Shown here piece by piece: positions 37,901 through 50,900 of a DNA stretch of 64,000 nt (the stretch's first letter is position 1; the number at the start of each line of letters is the position of its first letter). The stretch lies in assembly GCA_947000775.1 (NCBI GenBank), contig CAMQGK010000052.1:31278501-31342500 (forward strand). Reading direction: 5' to 3'. This DNA comes from Pterois miles (taxonomy: Eukaryota > Chordata > Actinopteri > Perciformes > Scorpaenidae). The translations under genes were made by a program, and so were the position numbers. The notes beneath the pieces were generated by a model. That model did no database searches, was not told where the DNA came from, and worked only from the letters and a program-made list of their open reading frames with translations.

Positions 37901-38890
37901 TAGTTCAGCCAAAACCAATTTAAACTGCATGTAGTACTCACCTCCTTTGGCTCTCTATGGTCCAGAAAAAAGCACCAAAAAATGAGAGCACATCAGTGCA
38001 AACAGACTAAGCAGGAGACCGAATGAAGGACGGAAAAGAGGTTATAAAACATCAGAAAAACGTTGTAAAAATTCCTGTGCAACTATTTTCTCTAAACTGT
38101 TGCTTAAAAAAACAAATTCCTTTACAGGAGGATTATCCAAAAAGTGTTTCTGACGTTTTATAACTGGCTTTTTTTTTGGCCTCAAAGTGCATTTGCACTG
38201 ATATGCTTTCATTTGTTGGGCGCTCTGCTCTCAAAGGGACAGTTTGGGTGTTTTGAAGTGGGATTGTACGAGGTTCATCTCCATAGAAACCTTTATTTGT
38301 CATATACATACAGGTACATACATACTAAGTGTTACAGCAGCAGTGGGCTGCTGTAAGCGCCCGGGGAACAACTTGGGTTTACGTGTCTCGCTCAAGGACA
38401 TTAACTTTCAGTCTAATGAAATGAAAATTAAATGGCGGAAATAATGACAACTTTTTTCTGTCGAGATGAAGCAATTTTCTGTGATCACTCAATAAAAACT
38501 TGTTTTAATGGCTGACAGAGAGACAGCTGTGTGGTTATTTATAATAAATGAACAGATATGCAGAATCTAAATAATCAGGCTACAGGTTGTCGTCACCTTG
38601 TCAGTGATCTTCACAAACAGACTGAAGCCTTCGGAGGATTTGAGCAGAAGACGTCCAGAGATGTTGTGACAGAAGTCTTTGGCCTTGGTGCTCGACTCCA
38701 CTTCAAACACCTGACAACACAAACAGGACGCTTATACAGAAAACACAGGAGGCTTACTGAAAATATGGCTACTGGTTTATTTTTATTCTACGTCTTATTT
38801 ATTATTATTATTCTAATTATTATACAGTGGGTTTTATTTTATGTCTTATTTATTATTATTATTATTATACAGTGGGTTTTATTTTATGTC

Positions 38891-38926
<36 letters not shown>

Positions 38927-41900
38927 ATACAGTGGGTTTTATTTTATGTCTTATTTCTTATTTTTCAGGGGTTTTCGCATATTATTATTCTTCAGTGGGC
39001 TTATTAATTATTACTTAATTATTCAGTTATTCATTTTTATTCAGTTATTATTTTACTTCTTATATATTATTATCCAGTAGGGTTTATTTATTATTATTTA
39101 GTGGGTTTTATTTTACTAATTTGTTATTATTCAGTGGTAGTGGTATTCAGTATACTTTGAATATTTATTATTATTCTTATTTATTATTATTATTTAGTGG
39201 GTTTTATTTTGCATCTTATTTATTTTTATTATTATTTAGTGGGTTTTAATTATTTTTATTACCATTCAGTGGATTTAATTTTCTATGTTGTTTATTTTTA
39301 TTTGTTTGTTGTTTAATTAGAGTTTTATTTTTCCATCTTATTTATTTTTATTGTCATTATTCAGTGGATTTTATCTTTCATCTTATTTTTATTATTATAA
39401 TTATGTAGGTTTTGTTTTATGTCTTATGTTATAAATGTTATGCTTTCTATTTCATCTTATTTTTTTTTTTTTTCAAAATCTTTTGCTATGATTAAGTGTG
39501 TTTTATTTTCCCTGTCCATTTTCATATTTCTTGCATGAAAGGAGCTATACAAATACATTTTATTATTATATGAAACTAATATCAAATTAAGTGTTAATAA
39601 GGCCAATCTCAGGTTTACAGAAGGCCCATATAAAGAATGTTAATGAAAATGATAAATAAGGATTGTTTTCATGATTAAGTAAGTTAAAGGATTATACAGA
39701 TTAATGTCCAACAATTTGCTGACATTATAGGCTCATAAAAATCATTCAAAAACCTTTGGATCAAGTAAAAAATGCTTTTTTTTTTCCTTTAAAATTTTTT
39801 AACACATGACTAACTTAAATAATAATGTTATCCACCATAAGCTACCAGAACAAGGAGGCTGTAGCTGCTAATCTTATTTTATTTTTTAATTTTATTGCTA
39901 ATAAATTCCACTTTCGATTCATAAATGAGGAAAGGATATTATTTCTTCACGCTCCATATATGGTATCAGTCTATAGTAACTGCAGTTATTATATATTACT
40001 GTATGTAATAATATAAACTTTGGATTTTAGTCGTGACTGACCTCGTCCGAGTCGTCAGGGAAGTAAACTTTGTGGAAGATCTGAGTGGTCTTGTGCTGTA
40101 TGGCCTCCACCTCCACCAGGTGAGGAGGGTACTTTCTTGATCCATTTCTACAAGTAACAGATCCGAGAGATGAAAATTTGATGAAAACTGGACACATTAA
40201 AAGAGGGTTTAAGAAGAGCAGAGGAAAGTGTGCGAGCTACCGTAAGGCTTTCTGTAGCCGCTGCATGCAGTCTGGAGCCAGCTGGTGGTGCTTCTTGGCC
40301 TGGAGGAACTTCTGGACGTGAGGCAGCAGGATGTTACTGGGAGGAAATAAACCAGTGCAGAGCCACAGCAGCTCCCAGCCCTTCTCCTCACTAAACCTGC
40401 ACACACAGACACAACAGCGGTTATAAAAAAAGAGCTTTTCTGTTATAGTTATTAACTTACAACATTCATTTTTGGTTTGATACTATTTGTGACACAGATC
40501 TGGTGCCAAATTTAACCTTTTTTTTTTTTAATCACTCGAGACCTGCTAAAAATAATCAATAATCCCTCCAAAATACCACATTAAGATGCCAGGACCTTGA
40601 GGATTACTAAGAAAAAGCCATGCTGTGATTTGGGATCAAAAACATTTTAGCAGGAATAGCATTTTTCAGTTATTGGATGGTGAGCACTTGTGTTGTGTAA
40701 ACTGCTCAGAAATCCCCTTATTTTCAGTCCAGCTATGAAAGCCATCCATCCTCTGAATGCTCCAGGTCTCTAGTCTGTGGCTGTAAAGTTTCATGAGACT
40801 GTGATTATCCTATTTTTTTTTTTTTTTTCTAAATGCTTGTGTCCATAATAGTCCTGTCTATTCTTTAACATTATTTGTTGCTCTTAGCTGTTATGTCTAT
40901 TTCGGTGTAAGTATGTTAATTCCTTGTATGTGCACACATGCTTGGCTAATAAAACCAGTTATGTCAAATTATATACTGTATGATTGTTATTGTTCAGGTG
41001 TCCTCATACTTTTGTCCTAATAGTGTACCTACCATTTATGGGATGTTTTCTAATTCAAATAAATCAGATAAATGTAAGAAATGGAAAACTTTGACCACAG
41101 TGTTGTTGGATATATTCCATCTCTGATGGGTGTGCGTACACTCCAGACACTTACTTGATGTGATTATCGGTCAGCTGTTTGAGGATCTGACAGAAGATCT
41201 CGTCTTTGAGCGGCTCGGCCTTTAGCGCTCCTTCAAAGATCAGATCGGTGAGCTCGTTGACAGAACGCACCCGTTTGGACGGGTAGTCGCCCATGTACTT
41301 CATCACAGGTGCCGCCCAGGTCAAGGACGCCAACCGTCAACCCAAAAACAGGAAGACGTCTCTGATTTTAGAACAGAAAATCAGCTGACAGGTACCGGAA
41401 ATACGGCCGTTGGCGATAGTTTAGTACATTAAATAAAACACATTTTATGGACAAAAACAAGAATTTAAGTTTTCTTAACTGTAAAATGTGTGTATATAAA
41501 TGATATTTGAACTGGGAGCTGGTAACACCGACATTTAATATTTCATTTGTCAGCCTTTTCAATTCGTTTGACTATTTTGATAATCAACTAATAATTAAAT
41601 CATTTTTCAAACCAAACTTTGATGGTTCCAGCTTCTCTTATGTGAGGATGTGTTGCTTTCATCTTTAAATATAAAATTGTTGCACTAAATTAAGTGAATA
41701 AAGTAAAAATTACAGCCCACACAAGTTTGACAAAAAATGTGTCAGAGACTAAGGGCAAAAAAAAAAAAAAAAAAGACATATATTTGATGCAACATTAAAC
41801 ACAAACAGCCTCCACTAAAGGATATCGATGAAGGCCAGGCAGGCCTCCTGGGAGAGCTCCTCGTGGGCCAGGACTTTCTTCAGCAGAGGCTGTTTGATAG

Positions 41901-44900
41901 GCTCCCTGGTGCAGCTCCACAGACGCTCCTTCGCCCGATTCTTAGAGATCATCACCCTGCTCAGAGTGCTCTTCGGAGGAGGCCTGGAAACCAGAAATGA
42001 TGAAACCACACTCTTTATATCGTTGGCTCCCTACACCGTCTCCCCACCCACACCCACTGTGTTAGCACATTCACAGAGGGTCCACCGCATTATGTCACTC
42101 TAAACCAGTTAACGGCAAGTGGAATACTGTATATATACAGTAAATACATAACAAAGTTTTAATTTTTTACCCCTATCAGCACCTTTAACCCCATAATTCA
42201 TATCTTCAACTGTGCAACACATAATTTAGTGTGATAATTCAGCTGTGCAATAATCTAGTTTACTCCATTAACACTGCATTTATTTATACTGAACATTTAA
42301 AATAATATTCTTATTTTCCTCTCTTCTCGCAGTTTTATAAATGCATGCAATTATATATTATTTGCACATATCCTGTTTTTCAGCATTATTATGCACTGTT
42401 ACATATATTTATTTATATTTTCTAAGGATTTTTGCCGGAGAGAGTGGCCGCTGTATTTCTACCCTCCACCTTAAAGGAGGAGATTCATTGAGCTGTGTGA
42501 CTACAAACAGAGTTCACTCCACCACGCAGTGGGAAGGTGGAGGGACCGGCTTGTGTTTGGACCTTTACAGAGTATCTATATGTAACAGACCAGGAGACAC
42601 ACCTGAAGTAGTCGTAGGAGTACTCCTCCAGTGTGTAGGCCTTCGTTTTGTCCTCGATGTTGGAGACGTTCGTCTGGGACAAAGTGATGGATTCTCTCCT
42701 CTGATCGGGCGTCATAGTCACAAGAGCCTGACAAAAAAGGAGATGTAGAAATATCATTATACACGATCAGCCATAACATTAACAACATTATGAACTCTGA
42801 CAGTGATTATCTCGTCACAGTGGAAGCTGGCAGTGGGTGGGATAAACTAGACAGCTAGTGAACATTTTATACTTGAAGCTGAAGTGTGGGAGGGCAGAAA
42901 AAAAAATTGGCAAGCGTAAGGATGTGAGTGACTTTGACTTAAAATAAACAATTTTAGCATAAGGCTCCAATTTGACAAAATGTGGAAAAATTGAAGGTGT
43001 CTGAAGACGTTCTGAATGCGCTATAGCTGCAAGTTAAGACTCACAAATTTCTCTCCGGGGATTAATAAAGGTTCATCTTATCTTATCTTATCTAATGGGG
43101 AAGGTTATTTTTATATTTGAGCCGACAACGTGTGCAAAGTTGTTTAACTGATTTCTAAAAGAAATGTTCCATAATAATGAGTGAATGGAAATAGATGAAA
43201 TAAAACTTTTCAGTTAGTTCGATCAAGCTACATCCCACGCGGTACAGCTAGCTAGATAAAACCCTTTGCCACTCACCACTATGTCATACTGCGGTCTGGT
43301 GATGGTGGGAAGTACGTAGACGCAGTCAGCAGGGAAGTCTCCTCTCTGTTTGGTCCTGTCGTTGATGCCGTGAGCCCAGCCAGAGTTCATCACATGCTCT
43401 CCGCTGTGTTCATCCAGGATGATCAGATCCCCTTTGGAGAAACCCAGGAAGGGGGAGTCCACCCCCGCTGCCAGATAACGGTCACATCAACAACTCAACA
43501 ACAACAACTTAAAAATATACAGTATGCATGAAGTCCAGCAGCAGGTTTATTGATTATACACAACACTCTTAAACACAATCAGCTGTCTTTTTGTGACTCT
43601 CACCAGGGTTGGGACAGTCCAGCAGACCCACCACATACTTGGACCTATTCCTCAGACCCTCGAGGAAGGTGACCACCAGATCGCGGATGTCCTCAGCGTT
43701 GTTGGAGGTGAACGTGTACTCGTCTCCTTTGATGGTGGCCAAAGTAAAACTCTGGCCCTGGAGTTTACCCCCTCTGGAAGATGACATTTTACTTCAATTA
43801 TTTTTACTATGTATGAGCTTTATATGTCACCAACAGACTAAATAATTAATGGCTGCAAACCAGACATCTCTGAAGTTGTTGTGGAAAGGAAGACACCTAG
43901 CAAACTGTTAATATGGATAACCCTGACCACCCTCTCCACCACCTACCAGACACAAATCGCTGCTTTTTCTGACTGACAAACTGATGCAGCTTCACTGTCA
44001 CAAGCACCAAAACAGGAAATCACTCTACAACACCTCACCTCTGTCTAACAGGGAACTCTCAGCTTTATAGTTTGTCACAACCAGACTCCATTCTGTTTAA
44101 GTCCTGTAATAATCTTGCACATGCTGAATTTGCACCGTTATACTCTCACACTACCTTACTGAAATTATATTTTAAGAAACAAATTTGTACCCTTTCTAAT
44201 GTACACCGATCAGCCATAACATTATGACCACCTGCCTAACACTGAGTAGGTCCAGCACATCCCACAGATGCTCGATCGGCCAGGTCAGCACCTCAGTGTA
44301 GAACCATTTGCGGTGTGCACACTACCTCTGCCGGCTCGCCATCTTCCCATAGTGCATCCTGGTGCCATGTCTTCCTCAGGTAAGCGATGCACATGCACCT
44401 GGCCATCCACAATGTTGTAAAAGACAACGTGATTAATCAGACCAGGTCACCTTCTTCCATTGCTCCGTGGTCCAGTTCTGATGGTCACATGCTCATTGTA
44501 GGTGTTTTTGGTGGTGGACACGGGTCAGCATGGGCACCCTGACCGGTCTGCGGCTACGCAGCCTCATACGCAACAAACTGTGATGCACTGTGTGTTCTGA
44601 CACCTTTCAATCACAACTAGCATTAACTTAACTAGCATTAACTTTTTCAGCAATTTCAGCTACAGCAGCTCTTTTATTGGACTGGACAACATGGGTCAGC
44701 CTCTCTGTCTATCTTGAAGCTCTTCAACCAGACAGCTACTCAGTCTAACACTCATTCATTATCCCTAACCACTTATCCCATTCGGGGTCACAGGGGAATA
44801 TCATTTTGACTACTTTTTCCATCAGCGTTGCTTGGAGGACATGGCGGTATCACACCTGCTACTGGACACAGCAGTGATCTCTGGGAACGAGAGCTCCAGA

Positions 44901-47900
44901 AGGACCTGCTCCTGCTCATCCACAAAGTAAACCCCCGTCCAGTTCACCGCCACGATCACGTCATTCTTGGGCAGACTGGGTCCTGCGTGGACAGACAGCG
45001 GTGTTACATCCACAACAACAGTAGCAAGATATATTTATAACAATATATACCAACCTGAGAATTTGAAGGCCTCGTAGAAGCGTGAGAAGAGTAAAGGCCA
45101 CTTTAAACGAGCAAAATCCACCACGTCCTCCTTCACCCTCTGTGCGTTCAGCCTCCTTTTAGTGTGTAATCCCTGCAGAGACCGTCCCAGTTAGTCGCTG
45201 TCACACTTCAAAAAGCCCCAAAATTGTCAAGTGTTGGTGACGGGTACCTTTTTGTGGGAGTTGATGATGAGCTGAGCCCACTTCTCTGCAGTCTTAGTGG
45301 AGGTGATTTCTCTGTCAGGGATGTAGGAGGGGATGAGTGTGAGCAGGCGGTCCAGCAGGATCTCAGAACCGTAGTCCACATAGTACTGCTGAGAGGCCAG
45401 CTCGGCCAGGTCCTCCTCCTTTCAGGTAGACACAGGGCGAAGGGATGGTCATGAGACGATGTACTGGTGACACCATCGCCAAAGATCATGTGAAAGATTA
45501 TTCTCTCCAACACAATTATCAAAACGATGCAAACGAAAGAAGGTTAATGTTAAGTGTATAGAGCCACGGTCAGGTGGAAATCAGTGTTGGTATTGTTCAA
45601 GAGAATATTAAGGATTGGTTCAAAAGGTTGTTAAAAAAGCATTTCCAAACATTTCAGGAGCTATAATTTAATTTGTGTTTAAACTATGAATGATGGTTTA
45701 ATAAATAAAATGTAAAAGTGAGTGAAAACAGAAATCTCTCTTGGCAGAAAGTGAGAAATATATTATAAATATATATTTCAATACCCTTTTTACTTGGAAT
45801 TAAATGTGTTAAATGGTATGGTATTATTTTCTCCATTAATGAAATGATATTTTGGTTTGTAAAAATAATAAAAAGAAATATATATTACATTATTAAAAGG
45901 AAAAGGAGCAAATCCAGTTTGTGAAGCTGGAACCATGAAATATCTTTACATGAAAAAACAACTTAAAGGATGATCAAAATAGTTGCCAATCAATTTTTAA
46001 ATTGACTAATTGATTTATGAACTTATCATTTCAGCTGTACGTTTATAACATTTTGGATAGTTTAATTCAAAACTTCATATTTTATAAGAAATGTTGTGAA
46101 AATCTTAGTTTGTAAGGTTACTGAAGCTGTCAGATAAATGAAGTGAAGTAAAAAGTGCAATATTTCCCTCTGAGATGTGGCGGAGTAGAAGTAGAAAGTG
46201 GCATGAAAAGGAAATACTGTAGTACTTGAGTACTCAGGGGTCTCCTCTAAAAACACCTTCAAGCACATCGACTGCAGCTGCTCACCCTTTCACAGCGGTA
46301 CTCTCCGAATTTCACCCCCCCGGACGATCTGCTGGTAAACGAGGTTTGTGGCGACGTAGTCGTCCGCCGGGTTGTGCCAGGGGTTGAAGATCTCCTTCCT
46401 GAAGAAGAGCCTCCAGGGTGCGTTCCTCTCCTGGGCGCCCTGCTCCTTGGCATACTGCTCACACTGGGACACGGCGTCCATGACGTGGTCGCTGCCGCTG
46501 CCCAGTGATGACACCTGATCCAAAGCAGAAACAGTGAAGTCAGCGTCTTTGCGATTTCTGTAATATATAAAACCTCCATTGCATCAGACAGCAACAGCTT
46601 TTAATATGAGGATTTACAGTGTATACACAAAGTATTTACTGGTGTACTGTCTGGGTTTCACCTTGTCAAACAGGGCGATGTACAGCGAGAAGCCAAAGCG
46701 GTCTCTCAGGTTGATCTTGTCCGCCAGAGCATTGCAGAGCTCACTGGCGGTGGTGGCGGAGTCTGCCAGGAGCGTCTTGGTGGTGCCATCCATAAACGTT
46801 ACCGGTAGCATGATGGGCTTCTTAGACTTGGTGGCCTGAGGGGCAAAAAAATATCAAGCTCAAGCACTTCATAACAAAAGGTTCACTATTATGCCCTGAT
46901 AAGGTCATTTTTTTTGAAAAACAAGTTTAGGATGTGGCTGCAATAACGAATATTTAGCTCTCTAAGTAAAATGACCTCGCCAACCTTTCAGATTTGGCCA
47001 CTTGTTTATGATTTTTCTTTTACTTTTCTCAGATTAGTGCTGCACAGTTAAGGCCAAAATGATAATCACAATTATTCTGATCAATATTGAGATCATTATT
47101 CATTAATTTTGACACATTTTTATTGGACTTTCACATTAAAATAAAGAGAGCAATGATTTCATGTACATGCTATGCTGCATATCTGCTAATGTACAAATTA
47201 TGGCTGCACAATGTTGGAAAAAATATTATATTTTACTGCTATATATAATGCAATATGAAAAAATAGAGGAATATTTACCCAACCTTTTTATAGCAACATT
47301 TTAATGTGAAATGCTTCAATCTGGTGCATTTCCAAAGCAAAATTAACAACATTAAGAGCTCGATAAACAGTTTTATGTTCTCCATCTAATCATAAACACA
47401 CTGGTTGTATAGATAATATCTATATACAAAAGTGAAACCAAAACAATTTAAACAATTTATTATCAGTTTCGTGATTATCCTGGCCAATGTTTGAAAACAT
47501 GATGGCAAACCAGAAGGGACGATATGTTATTGAATTATTTGTTATTATATATATTAATGTTTTCAGTACTTCCCAGCAGTACATATAATAACAGCTTCTG
47601 ATATATTTAATAAAACTAATGTGACCTGGATAAGTAGCAGAAGAATGATAACCAATCAGAAATATTTAAAAAGTAAGTTTCTGCTAAAAGACATTAAAAT
47701 TATATACCATTTTTGGGGGGGATTCGGTGCTTTCTGTGGACATTTCAGGCCCTGCAGATATCAAAGTGAGCAGACCACTTCAGTACCTGTAACTCCAACC
47801 AAGATGGCGGCTGGGTCCTCGTGCGGTTGACAAATGTCCTCCTCAACCTTTCCTCACAATATGGAGCGTAACCAGGAGGACCGTTGTTTAAAAATGTCCG

Positions 47901-50900
47901 TAAATACTGAACACAGAGGGGAAAAAAACAAACACAAACAGAAAATCAGAGAAAACCTTCATTAAATCACCAACAACTAAAATTACTGCGTGAAGCACAG
48001 AGATAAACAGGTTCAATTAAATGACACATCCCTAGAACATAGTACAAGTAAATGTATTGTGTTTTTATGTTTTTCCTAATTAACTAACTACAGCAGACAA
48101 AACTGATGTTTTCTTTTTATTCAAAAGGGATAAAAAACATCTTATAAAGGTCAACTGGAAAACATGATGGCTCGCAAACTAAACCATCACAAAATGATTG
48201 CGCATGTTGGCTATTTGGTAGGAAAAGTTGACATTTATCATTTTAGATACACCAGCTGACCAGTTATCCACTGAAATAAAGACCAAAATCAAATGGATCA
48301 CAGAATTAATCCACCAAAATAATCTGCTGCTTGTTTTCCATGATCAAGCAAATACTTCAATGTCATAAAATAGTGAAAAATGTCCGTTAAAAAATGTCCT
48401 GAAGCCCAAGGTGATGTTTTCAGATGTCTTGTCCAAAAACAAATTATACTCTATAATTATACTACTGTGAAGCCAGTGGAGCAGAAGCTGCTGGCTCTTG
48501 TGGTAATCACTTACAGCTGCTCTTTGGATCCTTCAGGTGTATTAGGCTCATTCAGTCTTGTGAAGGGCTCATTGCATGGGTGGAATACCATCTCAAAAAA
48601 GTACAAAATGCAAGGCTCCCTCAAAAATAATCCAAGGCACTCTGTAGTGTTTGAACAAGTTTAAAATGCCTTTATTTTACATGGCAGTAATTGTTTAAAA
48701 TGAACCAACATACGTAGGTCTTCATCAGGTCACTGCCAGCCCACAACATGCCACACTAATCAGGAAAGTGGGAGGGCGACTGTGCAAGCCCATTGGTCAA
48801 AAAACAAGGAAATCAAACATCATCTACCGAGAGGAAGCGAAAGGAAAAAGGGGAGTGGGGAAAAGAAAAGGAAAGAAGGGGAGGGAGGGAGAATCAAGAG
48901 GAAGTGAATGACACAGGAGATGACATACAGTATATTCAGTTTACTGTTGCACAACACAGATTGCTCCTCTCATTTCTCAGTTTGTGTAACAGCCTTGACT
49001 CCTTCCCTCGCCTCCTGCCCTCATGTCATGGTCCCTCCCATCTGAGACGCGAGGAGGAGGAGGGGAAGAGGCATGAGGGTGCTTTTCATTATATTTAGTG
49101 TATGCTTCCTCATCTCCTCTCTCCTCCTGTGAAATCGTTCGCCATCATGGAGGATCTTCCTAACACTAAATGCACATCAAGGGGACGAGAATCGATCATC
49201 ACAGCTGGAATAATCTCAAACCACAGCAGGACTCTGTTGTAGTTATTTAAGGTGATCAAACTTTCTACTGTTCTAACCACAGGTCACCTTGATATTACTG
49301 ATGTTTTTATCATATTCAGCACTATTGTACTCATCTGACAGATCATAAAATACAGCGGTACAACAAAGCAGCCATCACGCACACATCATATTTAACTGAA
49401 GGAAAGGTGTCTCATTTGTTAAAAGTCTGTCGCCTCGACTCTACTCACATCTTCAGTAGGGAGAGGAGGCGAGGAGAGGAATCAAGGAGGCGAGGAAGAG
49501 ACACGGGGCAACAGGCAATTTAACAAAATGAGACATCCTTGTTTCGGAGCCGACATTTTAAAGGGCCGTTAATCAAATGTGACGTGTGGCGCAGCTCTGT
49601 CTGTTTTATGTTGCGTGTCGAAAAGACTTGTGGAAAAGGTCCACCTCCACCACCTACAGTACATCCTCCCTCATAGCTCCTTATCGGATGGACAAGAGAT
49701 GAGGAAGGACGAAATAGAGAGGAGAGATAAACGCCACGAGGAGCTGAAACTAGGAAATGTGATTCTAAATGAGTCATTTTCTGTCTGTAATTCTGGTTGC
49801 TTTATTGGTGCAACCTCAGAAAAAGAAAGACGTTGTTGTGCGCTGCTGTCCGTCAGTAATCAATCTGTCCCGTCTATACCCTTGATTGAATTTTAATGAA
49901 TCCTTTGTTCAGTAAAGACAGGATTTATTTCCTCGGCTCTCTGCAGTCTAACAAAGTTGTTTTTATTGCGTTTCTTGATGTTTTTTCACAGCAAAAATTG
50001 CTTTTGATTACGGGATCAATGAAGATTAGATGGAAAAGAATTCTTCTTCTTCAACAAGCGACTGAATTCTTTGGACTAAATCCTACTTTTGTAAAAACTT
50101 TTTTCAACTTTAGTTACAGTGAGATTGCTGACTTTTTTTTTACCATCTTTCTGCCACTTAAAGTGTTGTATTTACCTCTTCATTTCATTTCCTAAATGTT
50201 TTCATCAATAATTACAAATATAAGCATTTCTTTGTGAATCCCACAAAAGGCAACGCAAGGTCAAAACTAACTACTGAGGAAGTCGCTGCAGTATTTGAAA
50301 GCTGCAGCATCACTTTATACTACATGGGAAGTGAGTTAGAGTGTTCTTACTTTGACGAATTTCTCGGAGGGGGAGAAGCAGCCGACGCAGAGCGACAGCA
50401 GGATCCATCCGCGGGCGTGGCTGCTCTTGGACGGATTCTGAGTGAGCTGTTTGCAGATCTGACAGTAGATCTCATCCCTGAGTCAGGAAAACAGAAAAGC
50501 AACAGCTGAACTAAACAAAATCCAAAACACAGTGCAACAAAAGCACGATTCTTATTATCAGGTGATACACTAAAGAAAACATATTTATATTATATTTTAT
50601 ATATTGTATATTTCTGCCAATAGATCCGCCTGAATGCTGCACACTGGTCCTTTAAAGGAGCACTCTGCCAATTTAACATTGCATTTTTATAACACTGTCA
50701 GACTCACGATTGAAAGTATTTTTAATGAAAAAGCAGCCATGACTCCCTCACACGAGTCTGGCTTTACTGATGATATTAAGAGGAAGTGAAGTCACTAAAA
50801 CTGCTGTTGCTTGCAGGTCACCTGAGGGCGGGCCGTAAGATGCCGTTGCCGATGATGAAGTGAAGTTTCTCCAGGTTGGAGGTGGGTCGATCCTCCAGCA

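Noticed and set aside
38558..39018. Plus-strand frames with repeated FILCLIYYYYY-type sequence
   Set aside because: A translation of the (ATT)n tandem repeat in an intron, partly antisense to the exon at 38597-38710.
41151..41333. Reading the exon upstream through SLTWAAPVMKYMGDY
   Set aside because: The upstream part (SLTWAAP) is intronic. Translation through it has no acceptor, whereas the AC acceptor at 41309 restores the conserved sequence.
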